23,075 nt of DNA, from positions 1 to 23,075 of the forward strand of contig CALBSQ010000092.1 in assembly GCA_937967325.1 (NCBI GenBank), given 5' to 3'. Of this stretch, positions 1 to 6,849 are shown piece by piece. The position numbers and the translations under genes are program-made. The notes below the pieces were generated by a model. That model made no database searches. It was not told the origin of the DNA and worked only from the letters and a program-made list of their open reading frames with translations. Each line of letters begins with the position of its first letter. The stretch's first letter is position 1. The DNA is from an uncultured Chloroflexota bacterium. Its GTDB lineage: Bacteria; Chloroflexota; UBA4733.

Positions 1-24
1 CTTGCGGGGTGCGCATGCCGCGTC

Positions 25-55
25 CCGGGTGGGTTCGACTCCCATATGCCTCCGC
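25..55 (+). repeat. att-like direct repeat, copy 1 (tRNA/tmRNA-like 3' end)
   Basis: This 31-nt segment is repeated exactly at 2974-3004 in the same orientation. It reads as the 3' end of a tRNA-like molecule: GTGGG, then the T-loop TTCGACT, then CCCAT form a T-arm, followed by TGCCTCCG as an acceptor strand. That strand would pair with GGAGGCA (tRNA-Ser type) or GGGGGCA (tmRNA type). One extra A sits between the T-stem and the acceptor, and CCA is not encoded. The body of any RNA gene would lie upstream of position 1 and cannot be seen. Such 3' ends are classic integration targets, so this is probably an att site. Confidence 0.6.
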
Positions 56-133
56 CCGACAACTATTTGTAGGCCGGTCCATCCAGTGGAGTTGCGCTGC
101 AATGGCGCCTGACGCGGTGCGGGAACCGAATTG

Positions 134-451
134 ATGGCGCTCACGCTCGAGGCGGTCCGCGCCGCCGTGGGAGCGGGGCACTGGCGGCTCAGCGGCCATG
201 CTCACCACAACATGCTGGCTCGGCACATCGTGGACACGGAGCTGCTGTCGGCGCTTGCCGGCGGTGAGTTGGTGGAGGACTATCCGACGGACCCGCGCGG
301 CCCCTCGACGCTGGTGCTGGGCCACACGGTATCGGATCGGGCGCTCTACGCGGTGGTCGCCTTTGCGCCGGATGGTACGCTCCTTGTCATCACGACCTAC
401 GAACCGATGCTGCTCTGGTGGCTGGATGAACGCACCCGCGGGCCGCGCTAG
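134..451 (+). CDS. DUF4258 family protein, RelE-like toxin candidate
   Basis: This 105-aa protein has the DUF4258 layout. An N-terminal helix is followed by a His-rich SGHAHHNMLARHI segment (about residues 20-32), then GELVEDYPTDPRGPS (about 44-58), and a C-terminal strand ending VITTYEP (about 86-91). DUF4258 proteins are usually regarded as RelE/HigB-like toxins, often paired with a small zinc-finger or HTH antitoxin, and that is the context here: the YgiT-type gene starts 10 nt after this stop. A TTG lies directly before the ATG at 134; I use the ATG. No strong ribosome site is visible. The role as an mRNA interferase is family-level inference. Confidence 0.75.
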   Translation: MALTLEAVRAAVGAGHWRLSGHAHHNMLARHIVDTELLSALAGGELVEDYPTDPRGPSTLVLGHTVSDRALYAVVAFAPDGTLLVITTYEPMLLWWLDERTRGPR

Positions 452-461
452 GAGGGATAGA

Positions 462-701
462 TTGGCTATGCGCTGCTACTTCTGCGGCGCCGACACGGTG
501 CGGCGCTGCGTCGCCGTGGACGAACGCTGGGACGGTCGCCTCGTCGTCGTCGAGGACATGCCGGCCGACGTCTGCCCCCAGTGCGGCGAGGTCTACTACC
601 CGCCGGAGGCGGTCAAGCGGCTCGACGCGCTGCGCCGGCAGCCGCCGCCCGCCGACGCGCTGGTGGAGACGCCCGTCTATCGCGCCCGGCAACCGGCGTA
701 G
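462..701 (+). CDS. YgiT/MqsA-type zinc-finger protein, putative antitoxin
   Basis: This small protein of 77 or 79 aa carries two CxxC pairs, CYFCG near the N-terminus and CPQCGE at about residues 36-41. That is the YgiT-type zinc finger of MqsA N-terminal domains. The C-terminal HTH of full MqsA is absent, as in many short antitoxins paired with DUF4258 toxins. The Shine-Dalgarno AGGAGG at 450-455 is ideal for the TTG at 462 (6-nt gap) but also allows the ATG at 468 (12-nt gap); I list the TTG. It lies 10 nt downstream of the DUF4258 gene and is probably cotranscribed with it. It probably neutralises the toxin, although neither zinc binding nor pairing is proven. Confidence 0.75.
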   Translation: MAMRCYFCGADTVRRCVAVDERWDGRLVVVEDMPADVCPQCGEVYYPPEAVKRLDALRRQPPPADALVETPVYRARQPA

Positions 702-800
702 GGCGTTGTCGCGCGTGTAGGCAATGTGGAATAGTGGCCCGCAAATGTCTTTGCCCACGCCGGGCGGGCCGTAGTACAGGCGGGCACAACGGTCGCGCCG
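702..800 (-). pseudogene. possible remnant of an IstB/AAA-type ATPase (Walker A trace)
   Basis: On the minus strand the frame reads LYYGPPGVGK with the GPPGVGK box at 750-770, a good Walker A of the kind found in IstB/DnaC-like ATPases. The expected Thr/Ser after the Lys is replaced by Asp, and the sequence beyond (DICGPLFHIAYTRDNA) only loosely resembles the family. There is no full ORF, so if real this is a decayed fragment, perhaps of an insertion-sequence helper gene. A chance match in GC-rich DNA is quite possible. Confidence 0.25.
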
Positions 801-863
801 CAGGCGGTCCGCGTCGCACGCGGTGGAGCCTACTGGCGCCGCTCGGGTGTTAGTCGCGCTGCC

Positions 864-1346
864 CTACGCGGAGGTCGGTGGCGGTGCGGGCGTCAAACCG
901 TGCCGCCGCATCACCTCCGCCATCTTGGCGCGATCCGGTGGCCCGCCGGCCGCGGCATCGACCACCGCCGCCATCTCGCGAAAGTACGCCGGGCCGAGCA
1001 TCCCCGGACTCACTGTTGCCAGTACCCGCGCATCCACCGCGCCGCGATTCATGAACGCGTGCACCGCCCCGCGCGGGATGCACAGCGCTTGCCCCGGTCC
1101 GACGCCGATCGCCTCGCCGTCGACGGTCCAGGTCGAGGCGCCTTCCACCCCGTAGATCGTCTCCTCGTAGCCGTCGTGGCTGTGCGGCGGCGCGGGGAGC
1201 CCGACGCCCGCGGGGATCGTCACCTCGAAGAGGGCCACGCTGCCGTCGAAGTCGGCGCCCGTGACGAGGAAGCGGATGCCGGTCCTCCCCGCTTGGATCG
1301 TCTCCTCCGCTGGGTTCACCATTACCTTGGTGGTGTGTGTCGGCAT
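864..1346 (-). CDS. cupin domain protein
   Basis: This 160-aa single-domain cupin has motif 1 as PHSHDGYEE (about residues 54-62), with His55, His57 and Glu61 as likely metal ligands. Motif 2 is PRGAVHAF, with His96 as the fourth ligand. Small cupins bind a metal and act as dioxygenases, isomerases or sugar or ligand binders, and the substrate cannot be read from the sequence. I chose the ATG at 1346 because AAGGAT lies just upstream and the protein then begins at a natural cupin N-terminus; the frame is open further upstream but that part is not cupin-like. A perfect inverted repeat lies 20 nt upstream and may control it. It is divergent from the dehydratase gene. Confidence 0.85.
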   Translation of the reverse strand: MPTHTTKVMVNPAEETIQAGRTGIRFLVTGADFDGSVALFEVTIPAGVGLPAPPHSHDGYEETIYGVEGASTWTVDGEAIGVGPGQALCIPRGAVHAFMNRGAVDARVLATVSPGMLGPAYFREMAAVVDAAAGGPPDRAKMAEVMRRHGLTPAPPPTSA

Positions 1347-1365
1347 CGATCCATCCTTGTCTCTA

Positions 1366-1395
1366 GCGGATGCGCCAGGTGTGTCGCGCATCCGC
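1366..1395. promoter_or_regulatory. 10-10-10 perfect inverted repeat upstream of the cupin gene
   Basis: GCGGATGCGC at 1366-1375 and its exact complement GCGCATCCGC at 1386-1395 are separated by 10 nt. The half-site centres are 20 bp apart, two helical turns, which suits a dimeric repressor or activator. The repeat lies 20 nt upstream of the cupin start, in the divergent cupin/dehydratase gap, so it could be an operator or a hairpin in the cupin leader. Confidence 0.5.
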
Positions 1396-1617
1396 GGAGC
1401 ATAACGGTGGCGCAGTCTATCACGCTGAGCAAGCCGTCTTGGCCTGGCCATCGTCACCACACAGATACCGGGCCACTCGTACGGCCAAGCCCATAACAAC
1501 GAGCCGCAAAGAGGTAACCCACCCCATGCCGCCAGAGCTTCGGGAAGGCGAAGTGCATGACATACTCTCCGATTGTGGCCTGATTGCCAGGGATCACAGC
1601 CGGGAGGAGGCCAGCAG

Positions 1618-2796
1618 ATGGAGATCAGATCGATCCGGGCTGCCGCTGTCGACATCGCGCCCCGGCCCGGAACGCCGCCGCGGGTACCGCGCCAGGCGGT
1701 CGGAGGCTTCGTGAGTCCGATGGAACGCTACCCCGAGTTGCCCCGGCCGAGCTGGGCGGCCCCCTGGAAGCGATGCGCCTGCGTCGTCACTGCCGAGGAC
1801 GGCACTTGGGGGCTTGGCCTCACCATCCACGGCGGGCCGGTCGAGCGGGTGATCAACGACCACTTTGCCCCGGTGCTCGGCGGGCAGAACTGCCTGGCGA
1901 CCGAGAAGCTCTGGGACATGATGCAGCGGATCAGCGCTCCCTACGGGGCGTCGGGCCTGGCAAGCTACGCGATCAGTGCCGTCGACCTCGCCCTCTGGGA
2001 CCTGAAGGGCAAGCTCCTGGGCCGGCCGGTCTACGAGCTGCTGGGCGGCCCGCAGAAGGAGCGGATCTTCTGCTACGCGAGCAACACGGACCTCGCCTAC
2101 GGGACCGAGCACAGCATCGCCTGGTTCCTGGAGCTGGGATTCCGGGCGGTGAAGCTCTTCCTCCGCGAGGGGCCCGAAGCGGGCGTCGCCGGGCTCCGGC
2201 GGAGCGAGGAGCTGGTGGCGCGGGCGCGCGAGCAGGTCGGCGGCGACGTGGAACTGATGGTGGATGGCTGGATGTCCCTCGACGTGGAGTACACCGTGCG
2301 CCTCGCGGAAGCCCTGCGCCCATATCGGGTGAAGTGGCTGGAAGACGCCCTCCTGCCCAACGATCTCGAGAGTTACTCCAGATTGCGCCAGCGCTTGCCC
2401 GGAGCCATCCTGGCCACCGGCGAGCATTGGTACACCGTTGCCCCATTCGCCGCGGCGGCCGGCCGCGGCCTGGTCGACATTCTCCAACCGGACGTGGCCT
2501 GGGTCGGCGGGATCAGCGCTGCCGTCCGCATCTGCCACCTGGCCGAGGCGCATGGGCAGAGCGTCATCTCCCACGGGGGCATGAACTATCCCTGGGGGCA
2601 GCATCTGGCCTACGCCATGCCGGCGATCCCGTGGGGCGAGCGATCCGAGGGGGTCGCCCCGCCCGGTGTCCCGCTCGACGAGATGGTGGCGCTGCCCGGC
2701 ACGGCGCCGATCCGAGGCGGCTACGTGCGGCCGAGCGATGCCCCAGGCTTTGGCCTCGAGGTCACCAGGGAGTGGCTGGAGCAAAGAGCCCTATAG
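1618..2796 (+). CDS. enolase-superfamily dehydratase, L-rhamnonate dehydratase-like
   Basis: This 392-aa protein is a mandelate racemase/muconate lactonizing enzyme family member whose closest recognisable subgroup is L-rhamnonate dehydratase. The family removes a proton alpha to a carboxylate and eliminates water from sugar acids. Visible Mg2+ ligands are Asp216 (MVDGWMS), Glu242 (KWLED) and Glu269 (TGEHW). His319 (ISHGG) is the likely catalytic base and Asp292 (LQPDVAW) its partner. The N-terminal capping region (about residues 1-110) includes SPMERYPE, matching the RhmD cap, but the His-containing cap loop of characterised RhmD is not recognisable, so the substrate may differ. The ATG at 1618 follows GGAGGAGG (1603-1610) by 7 nt. 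The gene lies within the att-like repeats as apparent metabolic cargo. Confidence 0.85.
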   Translation: MEIRSIRAAAVDIAPRPGTPPRVPRQAVGGFVSPMERYPELPRPSWAAPWKRCACVVTAEDGTWGLGLTIHGGPVERVINDHFAPVLGGQNCLATEKLWDMMQRISAPYGASGLASYAISAVDLALWDLKGKLLGRPVYELLGGPQKERIFCYASNTDLAYGTEHSIAWFLELGFRAVKLFLREGPEAGVAGLRRSEELVARAREQVGGDVELMVDGWMSLDVEYTVRLAEALRPYRVKWLEDALLPNDLESYSRLRQRLPGAILATGEHWYTVAPFAAAAGRGLVDILQPDVAWVGGISAAVRICHLAEAHGQSVISHGGMNYPWGQHLAYAMPAIPWGERSEGVAPPGVPLDEMVALPGTAPIRGGYVRPSDAPGFGLEVTREWLEQRAL

Positions 2797-2823
2797 GTAC
2801 CGGATCTGGTCCGCTGTCTCGAA

Positions 2824-2847
2824 GATCGGCCGCGCCGCGGCCAGATC
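2824..2847 (+). terminator. stem-loop after the dehydratase gene, possible terminator
   Basis: GATCGGCCGCG (2824-2834) and CGCGGCCAGATC (2836-2847) form a GC-rich stem with a single bulged A, 27 nt after the dehydratase stop. No T-run follows, so this would be an imperfect intrinsic terminator or an RNA 3'-end stabiliser. Confidence 0.35.
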
Positions 2848-2973
2848 ATGGTGACATCGCCGTGGAGACGCGGAGCCCCGATTTGCAGCGCCCGGCAACA
2901 GGCGCTATGCCGTTGGTTCCAGAGGACGCGCGTCGTCTCGCTGGAGCTCGGCCCTGAAGTTGACCAACCAGCG

Positions 2974-3004
2974 CCGGGTGGGTTCGACTCCCATATGCCT
3001 CCGC
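2974..3004 (+). repeat. att-like direct repeat, copy 2 (tRNA/tmRNA-like 3' end fragment)
   Basis: This is an exact 31-nt copy of 25-55, including the T-loop TTCGACT and the acceptor-like TGCCTCCG. Sequences on both sides differ from those around copy 1, and I see no matching 5' acceptor strand in the roughly 90 nt upstream. It therefore looks like a detached 3' fragment rather than a full RNA gene. That is the expected structure of the second att site after site-specific integration. It falls 44 nt before the end of hicA and so separates the cargo unit from the defence genes. Confidence 0.6.
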
Positions 3005-3047
3005 TCGGCCTCACGGGGCGGAGGCGCAGAAGCGGGCTGGTGATTCG

Positions 3048-3311
3048 CTACTTGCCGATCTTTCGCGCCGTGGGTGGCGTCGCGTTGTAGAACGTCGCGC
3101 GGCTCACTCCAGCTTGCTTGATCATGGATTGCAGAAGGAAGGCGTCGAACTCGTTCTCGCCCATGTCAACTGTGACGGTATAGGCGCGTTGGCTGGTGCG
3201 ACGCACGTAGATGTCGTGGTCGCCTCTGCCATGCCGGAGGAACTGGAAGCCAAGCGCCTGCAGAATTGCCACCACCTCCTGAGACGTCAGTGGTGGGTAT
3301 GCCCTAGGCAT
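3048..3311 (-). CDS. hicA: HicA-type toxin
   Basis: This 87-aa protein matches the HicA mRNA-interferase fold. The N-terminal helix LTSQEVVAILQALGF is followed by the strand and catalytic His segment FLRHGRGDHDIYVRR. His32 lies where HicA proteins usually have GSH, here GDH. The segment TVTVDMGENEFDAFLLQSMIKQAGVS then gives the last strand and the C-terminal helix with its typical L.SMIKQAG ending. It runs a little longer than the usual 60-80 aa. It overlaps hicB by 8 nt and has only a weak ribosome site, so translation is probably coupled to hicB. As a toxin it would cleave mRNA when HicB is lost; this is family knowledge. Confidence 0.8.
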   Translation of the reverse strand: MPRAYPPLTSQEVVAILQALGFQFLRHGRGDHDIYVRRTSQRAYTVTVDMGENEFDAFLLQSMIKQAGVSRATFYNATPPTARKIGK

Positions 3312-3660
3312 GCGGGCGGGGCGACGCTTCGATCTGGAGCGAAATGCCGGGAGGATGGTGGAGAATCGCTGCCAGCTTGCCTTGCAGCGGCAGCAGCCAG
3401 TAGCGTATGCGGTGACTCAGGGGGGACGGCCGATGTAGGAGCGAAATAGGTAGTCGCTCCTCCAATACCGTGGTGACGTGGAGCCCCATTTGGTCCTGCA
3501 ACGCTGCAATCGCCTCCTCTGCTGTGGAGCGGAACACGGCCAGGCTTAAGTCAACACACTCCGCATACCACCGATTTCCACGATGGAAGACCATCGCACG
3601 GAAGACCAGGCGCGGTAGCGCTGAAGCGTTGATCGTTGCCGTATTTGTGCTTGTGGCCAT
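3304..3660 (-). CDS. hicB: HicB-like antitoxin
   Basis: This 118-aa protein precedes and overlaps hicA. Residues 18-65 fit the HicB partial RNase H-like fold: RLVFRAMVFHRGNRWYAECV, then a Thr/Glu-rich helix STAEEAIAALQDQMGL. The rest (about 66-118) is not a recognisable HTH or ribbon-helix-helix DNA-binding domain, so autoregulation may use an unusual tail or be absent. The ATG at 3660 is used; an in-frame TTG at 3678 is also possible and neither has a clear ribosome site. Antitoxin-first order (hicB then hicA) is the reverse of the commonest arrangement. It is divergent from the hsd operon across 287 nt. Confidence 0.65.
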   Translation of the reverse strand: MATSTNTATINASALPRLVFRAMVFHRGNRWYAECVDLSLAVFRSTAEEAIAALQDQMGLHVTTVLEERLPISLLHRPSPLSHRIRYWLLPLQGKLAAILHHPPGISLQIEASPRPHA

Positions 3661-3670
3661 GCGTGTAGCA

Positions 3671-3709
3671 TAGCGCAATAGCGCAGGTTGCGTTGCCGGC
3701 GTGCGTTGC
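3671..3709. promoter_or_regulatory. short direct repeats upstream of hicB, possible operator
   Basis: TAGCGCA occurs at 3671-3677 and 3679-3685 (8-nt period), and GCGTTGC at 3690-3696 and 3703-3709 (13-nt period). They lie immediately upstream of hicB in the gap shared with hsdM (3661-3947). Toxin-antitoxin operons are often autoregulated through repeats here, but these are short enough to be chance. I see no convincing promoter in the rest of that gap. Confidence 0.25.
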
Positions 3710-3947
3710 GGGAGCTAAACTCAGGCTGCGATGGGATCTGCATCTCCCTGGCAAGCGGGGTGCGTCTAGGTGAGGGCTTCGGTGATCCCTACCGCCGTCG
3801 TGGCATCCCGTGAATCATCCAGGTCCCGGCGAGCGAGATCCGCGTGCAGGTCGTTTACGCTCGCTCCCCCCTCCGCTAAAGGCAGAGTCGGAACATACTG
3901 CCCCCCCTTTTGGTCCCATCGTGGCTTGAGTCTAGACGGGGAATGAT

Positions 3948-5534
3948 GTGTCTCAACTCGAACAAACAAGCATGCTCTCAACCGCCGCCAGTGGCCCAGC
4001 ACGGTCAAACGGACCGGGCGACCTCGGCTTTGAGGCCAAGCTCTGGGCGGCCGCCGACCTGTTGCGCAACAACATGGACGCGGCCGAGTACAAACACGTC
4101 GTCCTCGGACTGATCTTCCTCAAGTACATCTCCGACGCTTTCGAGGCCAAGCACGCGGAGCTGGATGCCCAGCGCGCTGAGGGCGCCGACCCCGAGGACC
4201 CCGACGAGTATCGCGCCGTCAGCATATTCTGGGTGCCCAAGAAGGCGCGTTGGTCGCACCTGATGGCGAGTGCCCCGCAGCCGACCATCGGTACGCTGGT
4301 GGACGAGGCGATGAGCGCCATCGAGCACGACAATCCTTCGCTCAAGGGCGTGCTGCCCAAGGATTTTGCCCGCCCCGGTCTCGACAAGGAGCGTCTCGCT
4401 GAGCTTATCAATCAGGTGAGCAGCATCGCGCTGGGGAGCGCGGCCGATCGCGCGAAGGACACACTCGGCCGCGTCTACGAGTACTTCCTCGCGCGCTTTG
4501 CGAGCGCGGAGGGCAAGAGCGGCGGACAGTTCTACACGCCTTCGAGTGTCGTGCGCCTGTTGGTCGAGATGCTTGCCCCCTACAAGGGCCGCATCTACGA
4601 CCCCTGCTGCGGCTCTGGTGGCATGTTCGTCTCCAGCGAGAAGTTCATCGAGGCGCACAGCGGCAAGATCGGCGACATCGCAATATACGGCCAGGAGTCC
4701 AACTACACCACCTGGCGGCTCGCCAAGATGAACCTCGCTATCCGCGGCATCGAAGCGCAGATCGCCCACGGCGACACCTTCCTCAACGACCGCCACCCCG
4801 ACCTGAAGGCCGACTACGTGCTGGCCAACCCGCCTTTCAACGACAGCGACTGGCGGGGTGCGCTGCTGAAGGACGACAAGCGCTGGGTGTATGGCGTGCC
4901 GCCTGTGGGCAATGCCAACTACGCCTGGATGCAGCACTTCATCTACCACCTGGCTCCCACCGGGCTGGCGGGGTTCGTGCTCGCCAACGGCTCGATGTCG
5001 TCCAACCAGTCGGGCGAGGGCGAGATCCGCAAAGCCATCATTGAAGCCGACCTCGTCGATTGCATGGTCGCGCTGCCGGGTCAACTCTTCTACTCCACGC
5101 AGATTCCGGTCTGCCTCTGGTTCCTCGCCCGCAACAAGCGCAACGGCCGCTTCCGCGACCGGCGCGGCGAAACGCTTTTCATCGACGCGCGCAAGCTCGG
5201 CTCGCTGGTGGATCGCGTACACCGCGAACTGACCGACGCGGACATCGCCAAGATCGCCGGCGCCTACCACGCCTGGCGCGGCGACTATGGCGCGGGCGAG
5301 TATGACGACGTGCCCGGATTCTGCAAGGCCGCCAAGCTCGACGACATCCGCAAGCGCGGCCACGTACTGACGCCGGCACGCTACGTCGAGGCCGAGACGG
5401 CCGAGGAAGAAGATGAGCCATTCGGGGAGAAAATGAAACGGCTCGCCGCGGCGCTGCGACGGCAGCAAGCAGAAGCCGCCAAGCTCGATGCCGCTATCGC
5501 CGCCAACCTGAAGGAGCTTGGATATGGTGGCTGA
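3948..5534 (+). CDS. hsdM: type I restriction-modification DNA methyltransferase subunit (HsdM)
   Basis: This 528-aa protein is a full-length HsdM, which uses S-adenosylmethionine to make N6-methyladenine at the site recognised by HsdS. The N-terminal helical domain (about residues 30-175, with the conserved LWAAADLLRNNMDAAEYKH stretch) is followed by the N6-adenine methyltransferase core. Motif I is DPCCGSGGMF at 218-227 and catalytic motif IV is NPPF at 294-297. GQFYTPSSVVRLLVEML at about 193-209 is the family's signature approach to motif I. The C-terminal coiled-coil-like tail (about 490-525) contacts HsdS in this family. The GTG at 3948 follows GGGGA by 5 nt. The gene overlaps hsdS by 11 nt. 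Confidence 0.95.
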   Translation: MSQLEQTSMLSTAASGPARSNGPGDLGFEAKLWAAADLLRNNMDAAEYKHVVLGLIFLKYISDAFEAKHAELDAQRAEGADPEDPDEYRAVSIFWVPKKARWSHLMASAPQPTIGTLVDEAMSAIEHDNPSLKGVLPKDFARPGLDKERLAELINQVSSIALGSAADRAKDTLGRVYEYFLARFASAEGKSGGQFYTPSSVVRLLVEMLAPYKGRIYDPCCGSGGMFVSSEKFIEAHSGKIGDIAIYGQESNYTTWRLAKMNLAIRGIEAQIAHGDTFLNDRHPDLKADYVLANPPFNDSDWRGALLKDDKRWVYGVPPVGNANYAWMQHFIYHLAPTGLAGFVLANGSMSSNQSGEGEIRKAIIEADLVDCMVALPGQLFYSTQIPVCLWFLARNKRNGRFRDRRGETLFIDARKLGSLVDRVHRELTDADIAKIAGAYHAWRGDYGAGEYDDVPGFCKAAKLDDIRKRGHVLTPARYVEAETAEEEDEPFGEKMKRLAAALRRQQAEAAKLDAAIAANLKELGYGG

Positions 5535-6849
5535 ATGGCAAACAGTTCCTTTTGAGCGCCTGCTTGCGATGCCAGTCCGTAATGGCCTGTACAAGCCAAA
5601 AGAGTTTCACGGCCGTGGCGCGAAGATCGTGAACATGGGCGAGCTGTTTGAGTACCCGCGACTTCACGCAGTTCCAATGAGAAGGGTTGAGCTATCTCGC
5701 TCCGAAGGCGAGCGCTTCATGCTCTCTAAAGGTGACTTACTTTTTGCACGTCGTTCATTGGTCGCCGAGGGCGCTGGGAAGTGCAGTATCGTTCTCGATA
5801 TCGACGAACCCACCACCTTCGAATCATCCATAATACGCGCTCGGCCCGACCCGACCGTTGCGTTACCGCTTTATCTGTACTATTTCTTCAGCTCGCCCGT
5901 CGGACTCCATGCTCTCGATACCATTCGTCGCCAGGTGGCGGTCGCCGGCATTACAGGTGGTGACCTTTCGCGACTGGAGATCCCTGTACCGAGAGTGCCC
6001 GAACAACGCGCGATTGCCGACATCCTCGGCTCGCTGGATGACAAAATCGAGCTGAACCGACGGGCAAACGAGACGCTAGAAGCGATCGCGCGAACGCTCT
6101 TCACGTCATGGTTCGTCGCCTTCGATCCTGTCCGCGCCAAGGTCGAAGGCCGCGACCTCGGCCTGCCCAAACCCGTCGCTGACGTGTTCCCGGACTCCTT
6201 CGAGGACTCGGAACTCGGGGAGATTCCGAAAGGGTGGCGGGTCCGCCCGATCCGCGAAGTCGCGAGCGTCGTCGGAGGGACCACACCAAGCACGAAAAAG
6301 ACTGCGTTCTGGAGCAACGGCCGCCACTTCTGGGCCACCCCCAAGGATCTGTCCGGCCTAGCAACACCGGTCCTGCTTGAGACAGAACGCAAAATTACAG
6401 ACGCGGGGCTGGCTCAAATCGGATCGGGCCTCCTGCCACCCGGTACCGTGCTCCTCTCGTCGCGTGCGCCGATTGGTTACCTCGCCGTGTCGGAAGTGCC
6501 GATTGCCATCAATCAGGGATTCATCGCCATTTTGCCCGAGGAGGGTGTCTCTAATCTGTTTATTCTCAAGTGGGCGGAGTGGGCGCGCGAAGAAATCCTC
6601 AGCCGGGCGAACGGCTCGACATTTCTTGAAATCAGCAAAGCCAACTTCCGGCCAATTCCGATCGTTGTGCCGCCAGGCTCCATACTTGGAGCGTTTGACC
6701 AAGTGGTGCGGCCGATACACGAGCGCGTTGTTACAAACGAACGAGAGTCCCATACGCTCGCCGCATTGCGCAATGCGCTACTGCCTAAGCTCATCTCCGG
6801 CGAACTTCGCATTGGTGATGCTGAGCGTTTCATTGGAAGACATGCTTGA
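5524..6849 (+). CDS. hsdS: type I restriction-modification specificity subunit (HsdS)
   Basis: This 441-aa protein has the classic two-TRD arrangement. TRD1 spans about residues 1-155. The central conserved helical spacer (about 158-200) contains PEQRAIADILGSLDDKIELN and ends in TSWFVAFDPV. TRD2 spans about 230-385, opening with the common SELGEIPKGW. The distal conserved helix (about 395-425) ends RNALLPKLISGEL. HsdS directs HsdM and HsdR to a bipartite target that cannot be deduced here. The ATG at 5524 is preceded by AAGGAG (5511-5516) with 7-nt spacing, inside the end of hsdM. TRD-coding sequence is visibly less GC-rich than hsdM, as expected for exchangeable recognition domains. The stop TGA shares one base with the next ATG. 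Confidence 0.95.
   Translation: MVAEWQTVPFERLLAMPVRNGLYKPKEFHGRGAKIVNMGELFEYPRLHAVPMRRVELSRSEGERFMLSKGDLLFARRSLVAEGAGKCSIVLDIDEPTTFESSIIRARPDPTVALPLYLYYFFSSPVGLHALDTIRRQVAVAGITGGDLSRLEIPVPRVPEQRAIADILGSLDDKIELNRRANETLEAIARTLFTSWFVAFDPVRAKVEGRDLGLPKPVADVFPDSFEDSELGEIPKGWRVRPIREVASVVGGTTPSTKKTAFWSNGRHFWATPKDLSGLATPVLLETERKITDAGLAQIGSGLLPPGTVLLSSRAPIGYLAVSEVPIAINQGFIAILPEEGVSNLFILKWAEWAREEILSRANGSTFLEISKANFRPIPIVVPPGSILGAFDQVVRPIHERVVTNERESHTLAALRNALLPKLISGELRIGDAERFIGRHA

Noticed and set aside
1..60. A complete tRNA or tmRNA gene at the window start
   Set aside because: Only a T-arm and acceptor-like 3' end are present, with one extra base; the rest would lie outside the window.
1526..1714. 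Frame starting MPPELREGEVHDILSDCG upstream of the dehydratase
   Set aside because: It runs into the dehydratase coding region in another frame, and the dehydratase start has a far better ribosome site. At most it is an unproven leader peptide.
3766..4008. 80-codon minus-strand frame in the hicB-hsdM gap, ending GGASVNDLHADLARRDLDDS
   Set aside because: It reads rather protein-like, but it overlaps the 5' end of hsdM, has no ribosome site I trust and matches no family I know. It may be a decayed fragment.
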